Shown: piece after piece, positions 37,350 through 46,345 of the stretch
How the letters are laid out: each line of letters starts with the position of its first letter
Numbering within the stretch: position 1 is the stretch's first letter
Notes under the pieces: generated by a model
The model's input: only the letters and a program-made list of their open reading frames with translations
Told to the model about the DNA's origin: nothing
Database searches by the model: none
Assembly: GCA_004551485.1 (NCBI GenBank)
Contig: SBLD01000004.1
Span: forward strand, 62,001 to 126,000
Source: Billgrantia azerbaijanica
GTDB lineage: Bacteria; Pseudomonadota; Gammaproteobacteria; Pseudomonadales; Halomonadaceae
Reading direction: 5' to 3'
Length of the DNA: 64,000 nucleotides
Program-made: the position numbers and the translations under genes

Positions 37350-38010
37350 TGTTTTTCTCCTCATTGAGTGGTGGTACGACGTCACTGTCGTCCGGTAGCC
37401 GGATGCCGGCCCGGTGCAACAGGGTTTCGAGCGCGGCGATGCGCGCTTTCAGTGGGTGCAACACCGGTTCCATTTCCTGCTCGGTGAAACGCGGCGTGAT
37501 GTATTGGGCACAGTTCCAGTCGAAAGCCTCGACTTCGATCAGCATCACCCGCTCGACGGGCGCTGGATCGTTGGCGAGCGCCATGCGTGCCACCAGTTGT
37601 GACGGAACCGCGGCAAGGTCGAGGCTGCGGGCACGACCGAGCAACTTGAGGCGGCGGCGGTGGGGATAATCCATCAGGATCAGGGCGACCCGGTCGTCGT
37701 GGGCGAGATTGCCGACACTGAGATATTCCAGGTTGCCGCGGAAGTCGGCGAACCCCAATGTGGTGGGGCCGAGCACCTTGAGAAAGCCGGTGTGGCCACC
37801 CCGATGCTGGACATAGGGCCAGCCGGTTTCACTGACCGTGGCCATGTAGAAACTGTCCCGCGCGGCAATGAAAGCCGTCTCCCGGGAGCCGAGCTGTATA
37901 TCCCCGCTGCGACGCGACTCGCGCCGCGCGGCCCGGTCACGGGTGCCGTAATGCTGCTGGGCGCGCTTCACGCTCTCGGTGAAGGTAATCTCGGTAAAGC
38001 GGCGACGCAT
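37336..38010 (-). CDS. Pyridoxamine 5'-phosphate oxidase-like flavoprotein
   Basis: This 224-residue protein has the split-barrel FMN fold: FYMATVSETGWPYVQHRGG, GFADFRGN, LILMDYPHRRRLKLLGRA. The family includes flavin reductases and general stress proteins as well as PNPOx; the true substrate is not known. The ATG at 38010 is preferred over 38022 because GGAGG stands just before it. It is the first gene of a pair with the GST, divergent from a LysR gene, a layout in which the regulator usually controls the pair. Confidence 0.85.
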   Translation of the reverse strand: MRRRFTEITFTESVKRAQQHYGTRDRAARRESRRSGDIQLGSRETAFIAARDSFYMATVSETGWPYVQHRGGHTGFLKVLGPTTLGFADFRGNLEYLSVGNLAHDDRVALILMDYPHRRRLKLLGRARSLDLAAVPSQLVARMALANDPAPVERVMLIEVEAFDWNCAQYITPRFTEQEMEPVLHPLKARIAALETLLHRAGIRLPDDSDVVPPLNEEKNNETL

Positions 38011-38151
38011 GAGAGCCTCCATTCATCATCGGGCTGCGACAGGTCCGGGGGTGTTGCAGCAGGTGAAACCGATTGTGGCTCGTACGAATAGGGCAATAAA
38101 TAGACGTGTGGTTATAGAACTACTGCGGTTTTCGCATTAATATCCTTGCGC

Positions 38152-39054
38152 ATGAACAAATTTCGAGCCATGACCGTCTTTGTCCATATCGTCGATGCGG
38201 GCAGCCTCACCGGGGCCGCCAAGGCGCTCGATACCTCGTTGACCTCGGTGGTACGCAGTTTGGCCACCCTGGAGGAGGTGCTGGGCGCGCGCTTGCTCAA
38301 CCGCAGTACGCGTCGCATTGCGCTGACCGAAGAGGGGCGGGAATATCTCGAGCGCTGTCGGCGCATTCTGACCGAGGTGGAGGAGGCCGAGGCGGCGCTG
38401 TCGGCGCACCAAGCCATGCCCTCGGGCAAGCTCACCATCACCGCGCCGGTGATGTTCGGGCGTCTGCACGTCGGTCCGCTGGTCAGTGACTTTCTCGGCG
38501 CCTATCCCGACGTGCATGCCGAACTGCTGCTGCTCGACCGCATGGTGGATCTGATCGACGAGGGGATGGACTTGGCGGTGAGGATCGGCCACCTCCCCGA
38601 TTCCTCCCTGGTGGCCATCCCGGTGGGTGAGATGCGACACATCGTCTGTGCCAGTCCGGCCTATCTGGCGTCACACGGCAGGCCCGAGCAGCCGGCCGAT
38701 CTCATCCATCACCGCTGTGTCCGATTCACCGCATTGACGCCGGCTGCGGAATGGAGCTTTGACACTGAGGATGGGACTGTCAAGGTGCCGGTCCGCGGTG
38801 CTCTGGCAACCAATCAGGTCGATACGGCCCTTGACGCCTGCGTGAAGGGACTCGGCTGTAGCCGCTTTCTCAGTTATCAGGCGAGCAGTCTGCTGCGTGA
38901 CGGATGTCTGGAGCGCATCCTGCAGCCCTTCGAGCCCGCCGCTGTCCCTGTGAACCTGGTCTATCCCCATTCCCGCCTGCTGTCGTCGCGGGTGCGTGCT
39001 TTCGTGGACTGGGCCGTGCCGCGCCTCAGGACACGCTTGCGGGAAGTCGTTTAA
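38152..39054 (+). CDS. LysR-family transcriptional regulator
   Basis: This 300-residue protein has an N-terminal winged helix-turn-helix (residues 1-60: FVHIVDAGSLTGAAKALDTS, LNRSTRRIALTEEGREYL) and a C-terminal periplasmic-binding-like effector domain. ATG 38152 is chosen over the TTG two codons earlier. The 140-bp gap to the divergent PNPOx/GST operon is AT-rich and likely contains its operator, so these genes are its probable targets. The effector is unknown. Confidence 0.9.
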   Translation: MNKFRAMTVFVHIVDAGSLTGAAKALDTSLTSVVRSLATLEEVLGARLLNRSTRRIALTEEGREYLERCRRILTEVEEAEAALSAHQAMPSGKLTITAPVMFGRLHVGPLVSDFLGAYPDVHAELLLLDRMVDLIDEGMDLAVRIGHLPDSSLVAIPVGEMRHIVCASPAYLASHGRPEQPADLIHHRCVRFTALTPAAEWSFDTEDGTVKVPVRGALATNQVDTALDACVKGLGCSRFLSYQASSLLRDGCLERILQPFEPAAVPVNLVYPHSRLLSSRVRAFVDWAVPRLRTRLREVV

Positions 39055-39057
39055 GCC

Positions 39058-39291
39058 TCATGCCATGCGAAAGTCTCTTTGCAAAGTAGGCAGCTCGGAA
39101 CGGGAGCTGAGTTTGATAATATTCGCATGGTACTCTCGGGTCCCAGAGGCACCGAGTCTAAGTACGACATACCATCCGCAGTCGAATGTTGCGCGGCCAA
39201 ACAGGTGCTCCTCGTAGAATCTCCGGGTTTCCGGGAGGTTGCAGGTGACAAGGGTGATGCTGGCTGAGCGCACTTCCATCGGTATATCCAT
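39058..39291 (-). pseudogene. Truncated VOC/glyoxalase-family fragment
   Basis: The minus-strand frame has an N-terminal VOC module, VRSASITLVTCNLPETRRFYEEHLF then FDCGWYVVLRLG. It then runs into sequence unlike the family and stops at about 78 residues, against the usual 120-130. No ribosome site is evident. It is probably a 3'-deleted gene left between LysR and the next terminator. Confidence 0.55.
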
Positions 39292-39440
39292 GGTTGGCGT
39301 TGCCTGTGATGAGAACAGTCTGGCCCATGGATGGGGAGAGGTCTTGAAGATTTCGGTCATGCAGTGAAGTTGCGGGCTGGCTCGGGGCTGGGTGCTCACT
39401 GAGCGCTATGTCGTCTGCTTCACATTGATGATGCGCACAA

Positions 39441-39476
39441 CCCCAAGGGCCCGCGAATGATCGCGGGCCCTTGGGG
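39441..39476. terminator. Strong perfect hairpin terminator
   Basis: A 16-bp perfect stem (CCCCAAGGGCCCGCGA with its complement) closes on the loop ATGA. Its core is nearly the same as the terminator at 2108-2138. It stands 20 bp past the stop of the gene at 39496 and can serve that minus-strand gene. Confidence 0.85.
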
Positions 39477-39495
39477 TGTGGCGGGAGCGAGCTAC

Positions 39496-39834
39496 CTAGG
39501 CGGCCCCCGTCTCTCCTTGAAAGTGCTCCCAGGCGTGGTGATACAGAACGCCGGCATACCCGTTGCGCTGCATGACCTTGAGGATCTTCGCGGGGTCGCC
39601 GTCATCGAGAGCCTTGTGCAATTTCGCCCGCTGCTCGGCATCGAGGGCTTCGTACCAGTGGTACGGCTCGCCCCTTGCGTTGCCGTCCACGGCCTTGCGC
39701 ATCAGGTCGATTTCGATGCGTCCGCCATGTCGATACAGGATGTCGTAGCCCTCCTGCAGGCGGGTCGACGGCACGTCGCACGGCTTTTCGAGGCCTTCCA
39801 GTACGTTGTGGTAGTAATAACTCAGCGGTTGCAT
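39496..39834 (-). CDS. Conserved-looking hypothetical protein
   Basis: This 112-residue soluble protein has no signal peptide or membrane helix. It is rich in Tyr, His and charged residues (MQPLSYYYHNVLEGL, GEPYHWYEALD). GGAGGAG is correctly placed before ATG 39834, and a strong terminator follows the stop, so it looks like a real single-gene unit. I do not recognise a family and assign no function. Confidence 0.7.
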   Translation of the reverse strand: MQPLSYYYHNVLEGLEKPCDVPSTRLQEGYDILYRHGGRIEIDLMRKAVDGNARGEPYHWYEALDAEQRAKLHKALDDGDPAKILKVMQRNGYAGVLYHHAWEHFQGETGAA

Positions 39835-39953
39835 ATGGCTCCTCCAGCGGTATGCCGTGGCTCATCCGTCCTTGCCCTGCCTTCCTGTTCCCTATCCTGC
39901 CTGAGGCATGGCGACGAGCTCAATTGGAAAAGACAACTCGACAGGCGACGATC

Positions 39954-41141
39954 TCACGACGGTGGGCCGGCGGCGCTCCGCAAGGCCTGATCCAGGTCGG
40001 CGATCAGGTCGTCGACCGCCTCGAGGCCCACCGAGAGCCGGATCAGCCCCCCTTCGATGCCCAGCCGCTCGCGGGTCTCGGCAGGCACGGAGGCGTGGGT
40101 CATGATGCCGGGATGTTCGATCAGGCTCTCCACCCCGCCCAGGCTCTCGGCCAGGGCGAACAGCCGGCAGCGCTCCAGCATGCGTCGGGCCGCCGCTTCG
40201 CCGCCGCGCACCACGAGGGAGAGCATGCCGCCGAAATCGCTCATCTGGCGTGTGGCCAGGTCGTGCTGGGGATGGCTGGCCAGCCCCGGGTAGATGACCC
40301 GCTCCACCGCTGGGTGCTCGTCCAGCCAGGCGGCCAGCGCCCGGGCGTTCTCGCAGTGCTGGTGCATGCGCAGCACCAGGGTCTTCAGCCCGCGCAGGGC
40401 GAGGAAACTGTCGAACGGCCCGGCGATGCCGCCCACGGCGTTGTGGATGAAGGCCAGCCGCGCCGCCAGTGCGTCGTCGGCGACCACGGCAGCCCCGCCG
40501 ACGATATCGGAATGGCCGCCCAGGTACTTGGTGGTGGAGTGCACCACGATGTCGAAACCGAGTTCCAGGGGGCGCTGCAGCGCCGGGGTGGCGAAGGTGT
40601 TGTCCATGACGCTGATCAGGCCGTGGTCACGCGCGAAGGCGGCAACGCGCTGCAGGTCGACGAGCTTGAGCAGCGGGTTGGTGGGCGATTCCACCCAGAG
40701 CATGCGGCTGTCGTCGCGCAGCGCGCCTTCCAGGGCATCCTCGCAGCTCAGGTCGACGAAACTGAAGTCCAGCCCGGCGGAGCGCCGGCGGACGTTCTCG
40801 AATAGGCGATAGGAGCCGCCGTAGAGGTCGTCCATGGCGATCACGTGGCTGCCGTGGTCGAGCAGCTCCAGCACGCTGGCCGTGGCCGCCATGCCCGAGG
40901 CGAAGGCGAAGCCCGCCGTGCCGCCTTCCAGGTCCGCCATGCAGCGCTCCAATGCCAGGCGGGTGGGGTTGCCGCTGCGCGAGTACTCGAAGCCCTGGTG
41001 CCGGCCGGGGCTTTCCTGCACGTAGGTGGAGGTGGCATAGATCGGCGTCATGATGGCGCCGGTGCTCGGGTCCGGCGCCTGCCCGGCATGGATGGCCCGG
41101 GTCGCCAGCCGATGGCGTTCGTCTCGCTTGTCGTCCTTCAT
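39954..41141 (-). CDS. Cystathionine gamma-synthase/gamma-lyase family enzyme
   Basis: This 395-residue PLP enzyme of the Cys/Met-metabolism family has the cofactor lysine K205 in [12 protein letters not shown]. Other landmarks are [21 protein letters not shown] and [15 protein letters not shown]. Synthase and lyase cannot be separated by motif. Because the gene follows a cystathionine beta-synthase by 19 bp, the gamma-lyase role (cystathionine to cysteine, the second step of reverse transsulfuration) is favoured. Confidence 0.88.
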   Translation of the reverse strand: MKDDKRDERHRLATRAIHAGQAPDPSTGAIMTPIYATSTYVQESPGRHQGFEYSRSGNPTRLALERCMADLEGGTAGFAFASGMAATASVLELLDHGSHVIAMDDLYGGSYRLFENVRRRSAGLDFSFVDLSCEDALEGALRDDSRMLWVESPTNPLLKLVDLQRVAAFARDHGLISVMDNTFATPALQRPLELGFDIVVHSTTKYLGGHSDIVGGAAVVADDALAARLAFIHNAVGGIAGPFDSFLALRGLKTLVLRMHQHCENARALAAWLDEHPAVERVIYPGLASHPQHDLATRQMSDFGGMLSLVVRGGEAAARRMLERCRLFALAESLGGVESLIEHPGIMTHASVPAETRERLGIEGGLIRLSVGLEAVDDLIADLDQALRSAAGPPS

Positions 41142-41160
41142 CGCCTCTCTCCTTTTTCCT

Positions 41161-42531
41161 TCAGTCGATCCGGCGTCTCAGATAGTTGAGCAGGTCGATC
41201 CGCGTGATGAGACCATGGAAGCGGTCGGCCTCGGTGACGATGGCGACGTGGTCCTCCTGGAACACCGCCACCAGGTCGTCCAGGCTGGCGCCGGGGGCGA
41301 GCTCCTGCAGCTGCGTGATCATGGCTTCGCGCACTGGCGACGTGAAATGGTCCACGTGGCCATACACCGCCATCAGCACGTCCGACTCGTCGATGATGCC
41401 GACCACCCGGTCGCCCTGCATGACCGGCAGCTGAGAGACATCGTAGAGCTTCATGCGTGCGTAGGCCGTGGTCAGCGGCTCGTCGGGCGCTACCACCACG
41501 GTGTCGTGCTCGGCATAGGGATGGCGGATCAGGTCGCGCAGGTCGCCGTACTGGCGCCGCTCGATGAAGCCTTGGTCCTCCATCCAGTGGTCGTTGTACA
41601 TCTTGGAGAGGTACTTGTTGCCGGTGTCGCAGACGAAGGTCACCACCCGCTTGGGGCGGGTCTGGGCGCGACAGTAGCGCAGCGCCGCCGCCACGCAGGT
41701 GCCGGTGGAGGTGCCGCCCAGGATGCCTTCGCGATGCAGCAGCTCGCGGCCGCACAGCAGGCTCTCCCGGTCGGAGACGGTGATCGCCTGGCTCACGCGG
41801 GAGAGATCGGCGATGGGGGGCACGAAGTCTTCGCCGATCCCCTCGATCAGCCAGCTGCCGCTCTCGGTACTGATCTGTCCGGTGCGCACGAACTCGGCCA
41901 GCACGGAGCCTTCGGGGTCGGCGAGCACCAGTTCCACCGCGGGCGCGGCCTTGGCGAAACAGCGCGACAGGCCGGTCATGGTGCCGGCCGAGCCCACGCC
42001 GCACACCACGGCGTCGAGGCGTCCCTCCATCTGGCGCAAGATCTCCGGGCCGGTACCGCGCTCGTGGGCCAGCGGGTTGGCGGGGTTGCCGAACTGGTTG
42101 ATGAACACCGCCCCGGGGATCTCCCGGGCGATGGCCGCCGCCTTGTCCTGGTAGTACTCCGGGTGGCCCTTGGCCACGTCCGAGCGCGTCATCACTACCT
42201 CGGCCCCCATGGCCTTGAGATGGAAGATTTTCTCGCGGCTCATCTTGTCGGGGATCACCAGGACCACGCGGTAGCCCTTCTGCTGTGCCACCAGCGCCAG
42301 GGCGAGCCCGGTGTTGCCGGCGGTGCCTTCGACGAGGGTGCCGCCCGGCTCCAGCGCGCCCGAGGCCTCGGCAGCCTCGATCATCGACAGTCCGATGCGG
42401 TCCTTGACCGAGCCGGTCGGGTTCGTGTTCTCCAGCTTCAGGTAGAGCTCGCAGGGGCCGGTGTCCATGTTGGCCACCCGCAGCATCGGCGTGTTGCCGA
42501 TCAGGGCGATGGCATTCGCTAGCGGTTGCAT
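41161..42531 (-). CDS. Cystathionine beta-synthase
   Basis: This 456-residue PLP enzyme condenses serine and homocysteine. The catalytic core holds K43 in GSVKDR, the phosphate loop EGTAGNTG and GGTSTG. The C-terminal 130 residues are a pair of CBS regulatory repeats (LTTAYARMKLYDVSQLPVM..., DLVAVFQEDHVAIVTEADRFHG). It has no haem-binding N-terminus. With the following PLP gene it forms a two-gene reverse-transsulfuration operon. The start at 42531 is followed by QPLANAIALIGNTPML, the normal N-terminus of the family. Confidence 0.92.
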   Translation of the reverse strand: MQPLANAIALIGNTPMLRVANMDTGPCELYLKLENTNPTGSVKDRIGLSMIEAAEASGALEPGGTLVEGTAGNTGLALALVAQQKGYRVVLVIPDKMSREKIFHLKAMGAEVVMTRSDVAKGHPEYYQDKAAAIAREIPGAVFINQFGNPANPLAHERGTGPEILRQMEGRLDAVVCGVGSAGTMTGLSRCFAKAAPAVELVLADPEGSVLAEFVRTGQISTESGSWLIEGIGEDFVPPIADLSRVSQAITVSDRESLLCGRELLHREGILGGTSTGTCVAAALRYCRAQTRPKRVVTFVCDTGNKYLSKMYNDHWMEDQGFIERRQYGDLRDLIRHPYAEHDTVVVAPDEPLTTAYARMKLYDVSQLPVMQGDRVVGIIDESDVLMAVYGHVDHFTSPVREAMITQLQELAPGASLDDLVAVFQEDHVAIVTEADRFHGLITRIDLLNYLRRRID

Positions 42532-42837
42532 CGGGGCCTCCGGGAATCGGTTCCTTCCTACGGTTCAGTGTAGGAGTTCGAACGTCTCCCGATTGACGGG
42601 GTTGATCCGGCTCGATGCACCGACAGGAGGCCGCGATCTCGACAGGGCATGGGGGGCAAAGTCGCGGCCGGTGGGCGACACTTGCTGTATATGCCATCAC
42701 CGTCGACACGTTCACCGGCGCCTCGTGGAAACTACCCAGTCGCCTGCGTGCAATAGAGTGGGTACGCCAAAGCGTTGCCCGGCATTCCTGTCGCCGTCTT
42801 GAGGTGTGGAGATGACCTGAACGAGGGGAGGGCGATC
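42532..42837. other. Divergent intergenic region
   Basis: This 306-bp gap separates the cystathionine beta-synthase start and the FAD-oxidoreductase start. I see no gene, hairpin or recognisable operator in it beyond a probable ribosome site (GGGGAGGG) for the plus-strand gene. Confidence 0.5.
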
Positions 42838-44196
42838 ATGACCATCAACGACAGTGCCATCCAGCAGTTCCGGGACAGGTTGCGGGGACCGCTCGTCCTG
42901 CCGGAACAGGCGGACTATGACGAGGCTCGCCGGGTGTTCAACGGCCTGATCGACCGACGCCCTGCCATGATCGTGCGGTGTGCCGGGGTGGCTGACGTAA
43001 TCGCGTCCGTCAACTTCGCGCGGGAGGCGGAGCTGCCGCTCGCCGTGCGTGGCGGTGGCCACGGCGTGGTGGGCAGTGCCGTCTGTGACGATGGCCTGGT
43101 CATCGACCTGTCGCCGATGAGGAGCGTGCGGGTCGATCCTTACCAACGCGTGGCGCGTGCCGAGGGCGGTGCCACCTGGGGGGACTTCGACCATGAAACC
43201 CAGGCCTTCGGGCTGGCGACCACCGGCGGCGTCGTGCCCACGACAGGCATCGCCGGGCTCACCCTCGGGGGCGGGATCGGCTACCTCAACCGCAAGCATG
43301 GCCTGGCTTGCGACAATCTGTTGTCTGCCGATGTGGTGACCGCGGAGGGACGGCTGGTGACGGCCAGTGCCGACGAGCATCCAGACCTGTTCTGGGGCCT
43401 GCGCGGTGGCGGCGGCAACTTCGGCGTGGTGACCTCCTTCGCGTACCGGCTGCACCCGGTGGGACCGGTGCTGGGTGGGGAGATCATCTATCCCCTCGAG
43501 CGTGCCGGGGAAGTCCTGCGCTTCTATCGTGACTGGTCCCGTACGGCCCCCGATGAAGTACGGGCGGATGCCACCTTGCTGTCCGGGCCTGAAGGTCCGG
43601 CGCTGGACATCATCGTCTGCCATTGCGGGGCCCTCGAGGAGGGCGAGGCCGCGTTGCGGCCCATACGTGAGTTCGGTTCTCCCATGCTTGATACGGTGGC
43701 GCCGGTTCCCTACGCCACGGTGCAGAATCTGCTCACCCCGGTGTTCCAGCCGGGTTTGCTGCACTACTGGAAGGCCGGCTTCCTGCGTGAGTTCAGCGAC
43801 GACGCCATCGACGCGCTCCTGAACTTCTTCGGCGCCGACACGCCGGCGCCCTTTGCCGCGATCGCCATCGAACACCTGGGTGGCGCGGTCAGTCGCGTGG
43901 GTGCGCAGGACACTGCCTTCGCCCATCGGCAGGCGCAGCACAGCGTCCTCGTGCTACGGATGTGGGACGACCCTGCGGAGTCGGAAGCGAATATCGCCTG
44001 GGGGCGCCGCTGCTTTCACGCCGTGGCCCCCTTCCTGGAGGAGGGCGCGTACGTCAACTACCTGGGCGATGAGGGCGAGGCGCGGGTCCGGACGGCCTAT
44101 GGAGCCAACTACGAGCGGCTGGTGGCGCTGAAGAACGCCTACGATCCGGAGAATGTGTTCCGCTTCAACCAGAACATCAAGCCGGTGGCGGGCTGA
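42838..44196 (+). CDS. FAD-linked oxidoreductase, berberine-bridge-like
   Basis: This 452-residue protein has an FAD-binding PCMH domain (residues 30-215) with LAVRGGGHGVVG, where H75 is the usual covalent flavin His. TTGIAGLTLGGGIGYLNRKHG and GLRGGGGNFGVVTSF follow. A BBE-type tail ends YDPENVFRFNQNI. Family members oxidise sugars, alkaloids and other alcohols with O2; the substrate here is unknown. ATG 42838 follows GGGGAGGGCGATC. The AraC gene begins 41 bp downstream on the same strand. Confidence 0.9.
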   Translation: MTINDSAIQQFRDRLRGPLVLPEQADYDEARRVFNGLIDRRPAMIVRCAGVADVIASVNFAREAELPLAVRGGGHGVVGSAVCDDGLVIDLSPMRSVRVDPYQRVARAEGGATWGDFDHETQAFGLATTGGVVPTTGIAGLTLGGGIGYLNRKHGLACDNLLSADVVTAEGRLVTASADEHPDLFWGLRGGGGNFGVVTSFAYRLHPVGPVLGGEIIYPLERAGEVLRFYRDWSRTAPDEVRADATLLSGPEGPALDIIVCHCGALEEGEAALRPIREFGSPMLDTVAPVPYATVQNLLTPVFQPGLLHYWKAGFLREFSDDAIDALLNFFGADTPAPFAAIAIEHLGGAVSRVGAQDTAFAHRQAQHSVLVLRMWDDPAESEANIAWGRRCFHAVAPFLEEGAYVNYLGDEGEARVRTAYGANYERLVALKNAYDPENVFRFNQNIKPVAG

Positions 44197-44237
44197 TCGA
44201 GGTCGCATGAAGCTCAAGTGGTATATTGAGGTAAGCC

Positions 44238-45116
44238 ATGGGATCCCGGGTAATCAGGTGGCCACTCAGGTATAACCAGACCATGAAAACTCCAAACAAG
44301 CCCCTGTTCTGGCGCGATTCACGCATGCCCCACGTGGAGCTGCGCAAGGTCGATGACGGCCGCAAGGTCTGCTATGCACCGCACAGCCATACCCAGTGGT
44401 CGCTGGGCGCCATCACCGCGGGCGAGAGCACCTTTCGCTACCGTGACGATCGTCACCACATCAGTGCCGGAACCCTGGTGCTGATGAACCCGGAGTGGGT
44501 GCACGCCTGCAATCCCATCGACGACCGTCCTTGGGCCTACCTCATGCTGTACGTCGATGCCGACTGGCTGACCGAGTTGCGATACCAGGCAGGACTGCTG
44601 GAGGCGCCGCGCTGGCAGGATATCGCGACGGCCGTGATCCGCGAGCCCGAATGGTACGAAGGGTATTGCCGGATGGCGGCTTGCCTCCTGGACACGCAGC
44701 GTGACCTGCTGGACAAGCAGACGGAAGTGGTCGAATACCTCTCCGCCCTGATGCACGCACTGGCCGGCCAGCCGGCCCAGTCCCTGTCGCAGGCGCCGAC
44801 AACCCTGCAGGCGCTCGCCGCCTACCTGGACGAGCACGCGGCCGAGGATATCTCCCTGGACGCGCTGTGCGAGCGCTCCGGCTACAGCCCCGGCCACCTC
44901 ATCCGTGCCTTCAAGCAGCACTTCGGGCTCACGCCCCATGCCTACCTGATCAACCGCCGGATTCAGCTGGGGCAGCGGGAGCTCAAGCAGGGCACGCCCA
45001 TCGCCGAGGCGGCACTGAACGCCGGCTTCAGCGACCAGCCGCACTTCCAGCGCACCTTCAAGCGCCTGGTGGCTGCCACCCCGAACCAGTACCGGCAGCC
45101 CTCACTCGAGCAGTAG
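44238..45116 (+). CDS. AraC-family transcriptional regulator
   Basis: This 292-residue protein (277 if ATG 44283 is used) has an N-terminal cupin-like effector domain (APHSHTQWSLGAITAGE, LVLMNPEWVHACNP) and a C-terminal double helix-turn-helix (LDALCERSGYSPGHLIRAFKQ..., IAEAALNAGFSDQPHFQRTFK). GAGG stands well before 44238, while 44283 lacks a good ribosome site but matches the usual N-terminus better. Neighbours are an amino-acid exporter and VOC genes; similar regulators often control LysE-type exporters. Confidence 0.88.
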   Translation: MGSRVIRWPLRYNQTMKTPNKPLFWRDSRMPHVELRKVDDGRKVCYAPHSHTQWSLGAITAGESTFRYRDDRHHISAGTLVLMNPEWVHACNPIDDRPWAYLMLYVDADWLTELRYQAGLLEAPRWQDIATAVIREPEWYEGYCRMAACLLDTQRDLLDKQTEVVEYLSALMHALAGQPAQSLSQAPTTLQALAAYLDEHAAEDISLDALCERSGYSPGHLIRAFKQHFGLTPHAYLINRRIQLGQRELKQGTPIAEAALNAGFSDQPHFQRTFKRLVAATPNQYRQPSLEQ

Positions 45117-45179
45117 GTAGTAGACCCAGCCCCCGGTCGACCGCCATCCCGAACCAGGCAAACGCTCAAAGGAGGAGTC

Positions 45180-45584
45180 ATGAAGCCAAAAATCAGCCTT
45201 ATCACCCTGGGCGTGAACGATCTGGAAAGGGCCACCCGTTTCTATGGCGAAGGGCTTGGCCTGCCGAAATACGACTTCGAAGGCGAGGGGATTGCCTTCT
45301 TCAGCCTGGAAGGCACCTGGCTGGCACTCTACCCCCGTGAGGAACTGGCGAAGGACATCGGACTGGCCGATGCGACGCAAGGCTCCTTCAGTGGCGTTAC
45401 GCTCGCGCACAATGTTGCCACCAAGGCAGAGGTGGACGACGTGCTCGACCAGGCAGTGGCCGCGGGGGCGAAGCTGGTCAAGCCGGCGCAGGAGGCATTC
45501 TGGGGAGGGTATTCCGGGTATTTTCAGGATCCCGAGGGTCACTATTGGGAAGTGGCTTACAACCCCTATCAGGATCTGACGTGA
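45180..45584 (+). CDS. VOC (glyoxalase/bleomycin-resistance) family protein
   Basis: This 134-residue protein carries two beta-alpha-beta-beta-beta modules: ISLITLGVNDLERATRFYGEGLGL and a second ending GYSGYFQDPEGHYWEVAYNP, which contains the usual metal-ligand Glu region. AAAGGAGGAGTC precedes ATG 45180. The substrate is unknown. A broken copy of its first third lies at 36507-36634. Confidence 0.88.
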   Translation: MKPKISLITLGVNDLERATRFYGEGLGLPKYDFEGEGIAFFSLEGTWLALYPREELAKDIGLADATQGSFSGVTLAHNVATKAEVDDVLDQAVAAGAKLVKPAQEAFWGGYSGYFQDPEGHYWEVAYNPYQDLT

Positions 45585-45672
45585 TGGCAGCGCCGGCACC
45601 GTCTCCTGACCTGATTTCCCCGTGCTCTATATCTTCTCCTGCCTGCCGGGAAGGGCATGAAATCGGCAGCCC

Positions 45673-46266
45673 TCATTCGATCAGTAGGTAGATACAGCTG
45701 GCGGCGAGCAGTGCCGCCAGGGTGCGGTTGATCGTCACCAGCACCGCGGGCCGGTGGACGTAACGGCGCAGGAAGGCCCCGGCGTAGACCCAGCTACCCA
45801 GCGATAGCCAGCAGATGGGTAGATAGAGCGCGGCGAAGAGCATCACCTGCGTCAGGTCGTGGCCGCTGGTGTAGGCCCCGATGCCCGAGGCGGAGGCCAG
45901 CCAGGCCTTGGGGTTGAGCCACTGCATCAGCGCCCCGGTCATGAAGCCCGGCGCCCGTTGGCTGTCGCCCTCCGGCAGGCGACCGTCATCCCGGGCCAGG
46001 CGAACGCTCAGGTAGAGCAGGAATGCCACGCCGGCCCAGCGCAGTGCCTCCTCCAGCCCCGGTACCACCGCCAGCAGCGAGTAGAGCCCCAGGCCGATGG
46101 CAAGGAACAGGGCGACGAACCCCAGGGTAGCGCCGGTGACGAAGACCAGCCCCTTGGCGAGGGGATAGCGGGTGCCGCTGCTCAGGCACACCAGGTTCAC
46201 GGGGCCGGGTGAAATGGAGGCCGCAAGGGCAAACGCCGACATCGGCAACAGCATGGCAAGGCTCAT
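45673..46266 (-). CDS. LysE-family amino-acid exporter
   Basis: This 197-residue membrane protein has about six helices. The family hallmark SISPGPVNLVCLSSGTRY opens the first helix pair, and WLNPKAWLAS lies mid-protein. ATG 46266 is chosen because GGAGG lies seven bases upstream; the open frame reaching 46446 is spurious. It converges on the VOC gene. Such exporters move amino acids or homoserine lactone out of the cell; the exact substrate is unknown. Confidence 0.88.
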   Translation of the reverse strand: MSLAMLLPMSAFALAASISPGPVNLVCLSSGTRYPLAKGLVFVTGATLGFVALFLAIGLGLYSLLAVVPGLEEALRWAGVAFLLYLSVRLARDDGRLPEGDSQRAPGFMTGALMQWLNPKAWLASASGIGAYTSGHDLTQVMLFAALYLPICWLSLGSWVYAGAFLRRYVHRPAVLVTINRTLAALLAASCIYLLIE

Positions 46267-46345
46267 CGTCATCCTCCGGGGGTGGCAATGGCCCAAGTGT
46301 GCGATGGCGGTCGCGGGCGGTATTGAACGAAATTGCGGTGCCGGC

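Noticed and set aside
37336-37385. Longer start for the GST gene at 37385
   Set aside because: The N-terminus MKLYDLELSG at 37349 matches the family and has GAGGAG upstream; the extension overlaps the neighbouring gene further.
42712-43941. 409-residue minus-strand frame across the FAD oxidoreductase gene
   Set aside because: The plus-strand frame carries clear FAD-domain motifs from end to end, so the opposite frame is a shadow.
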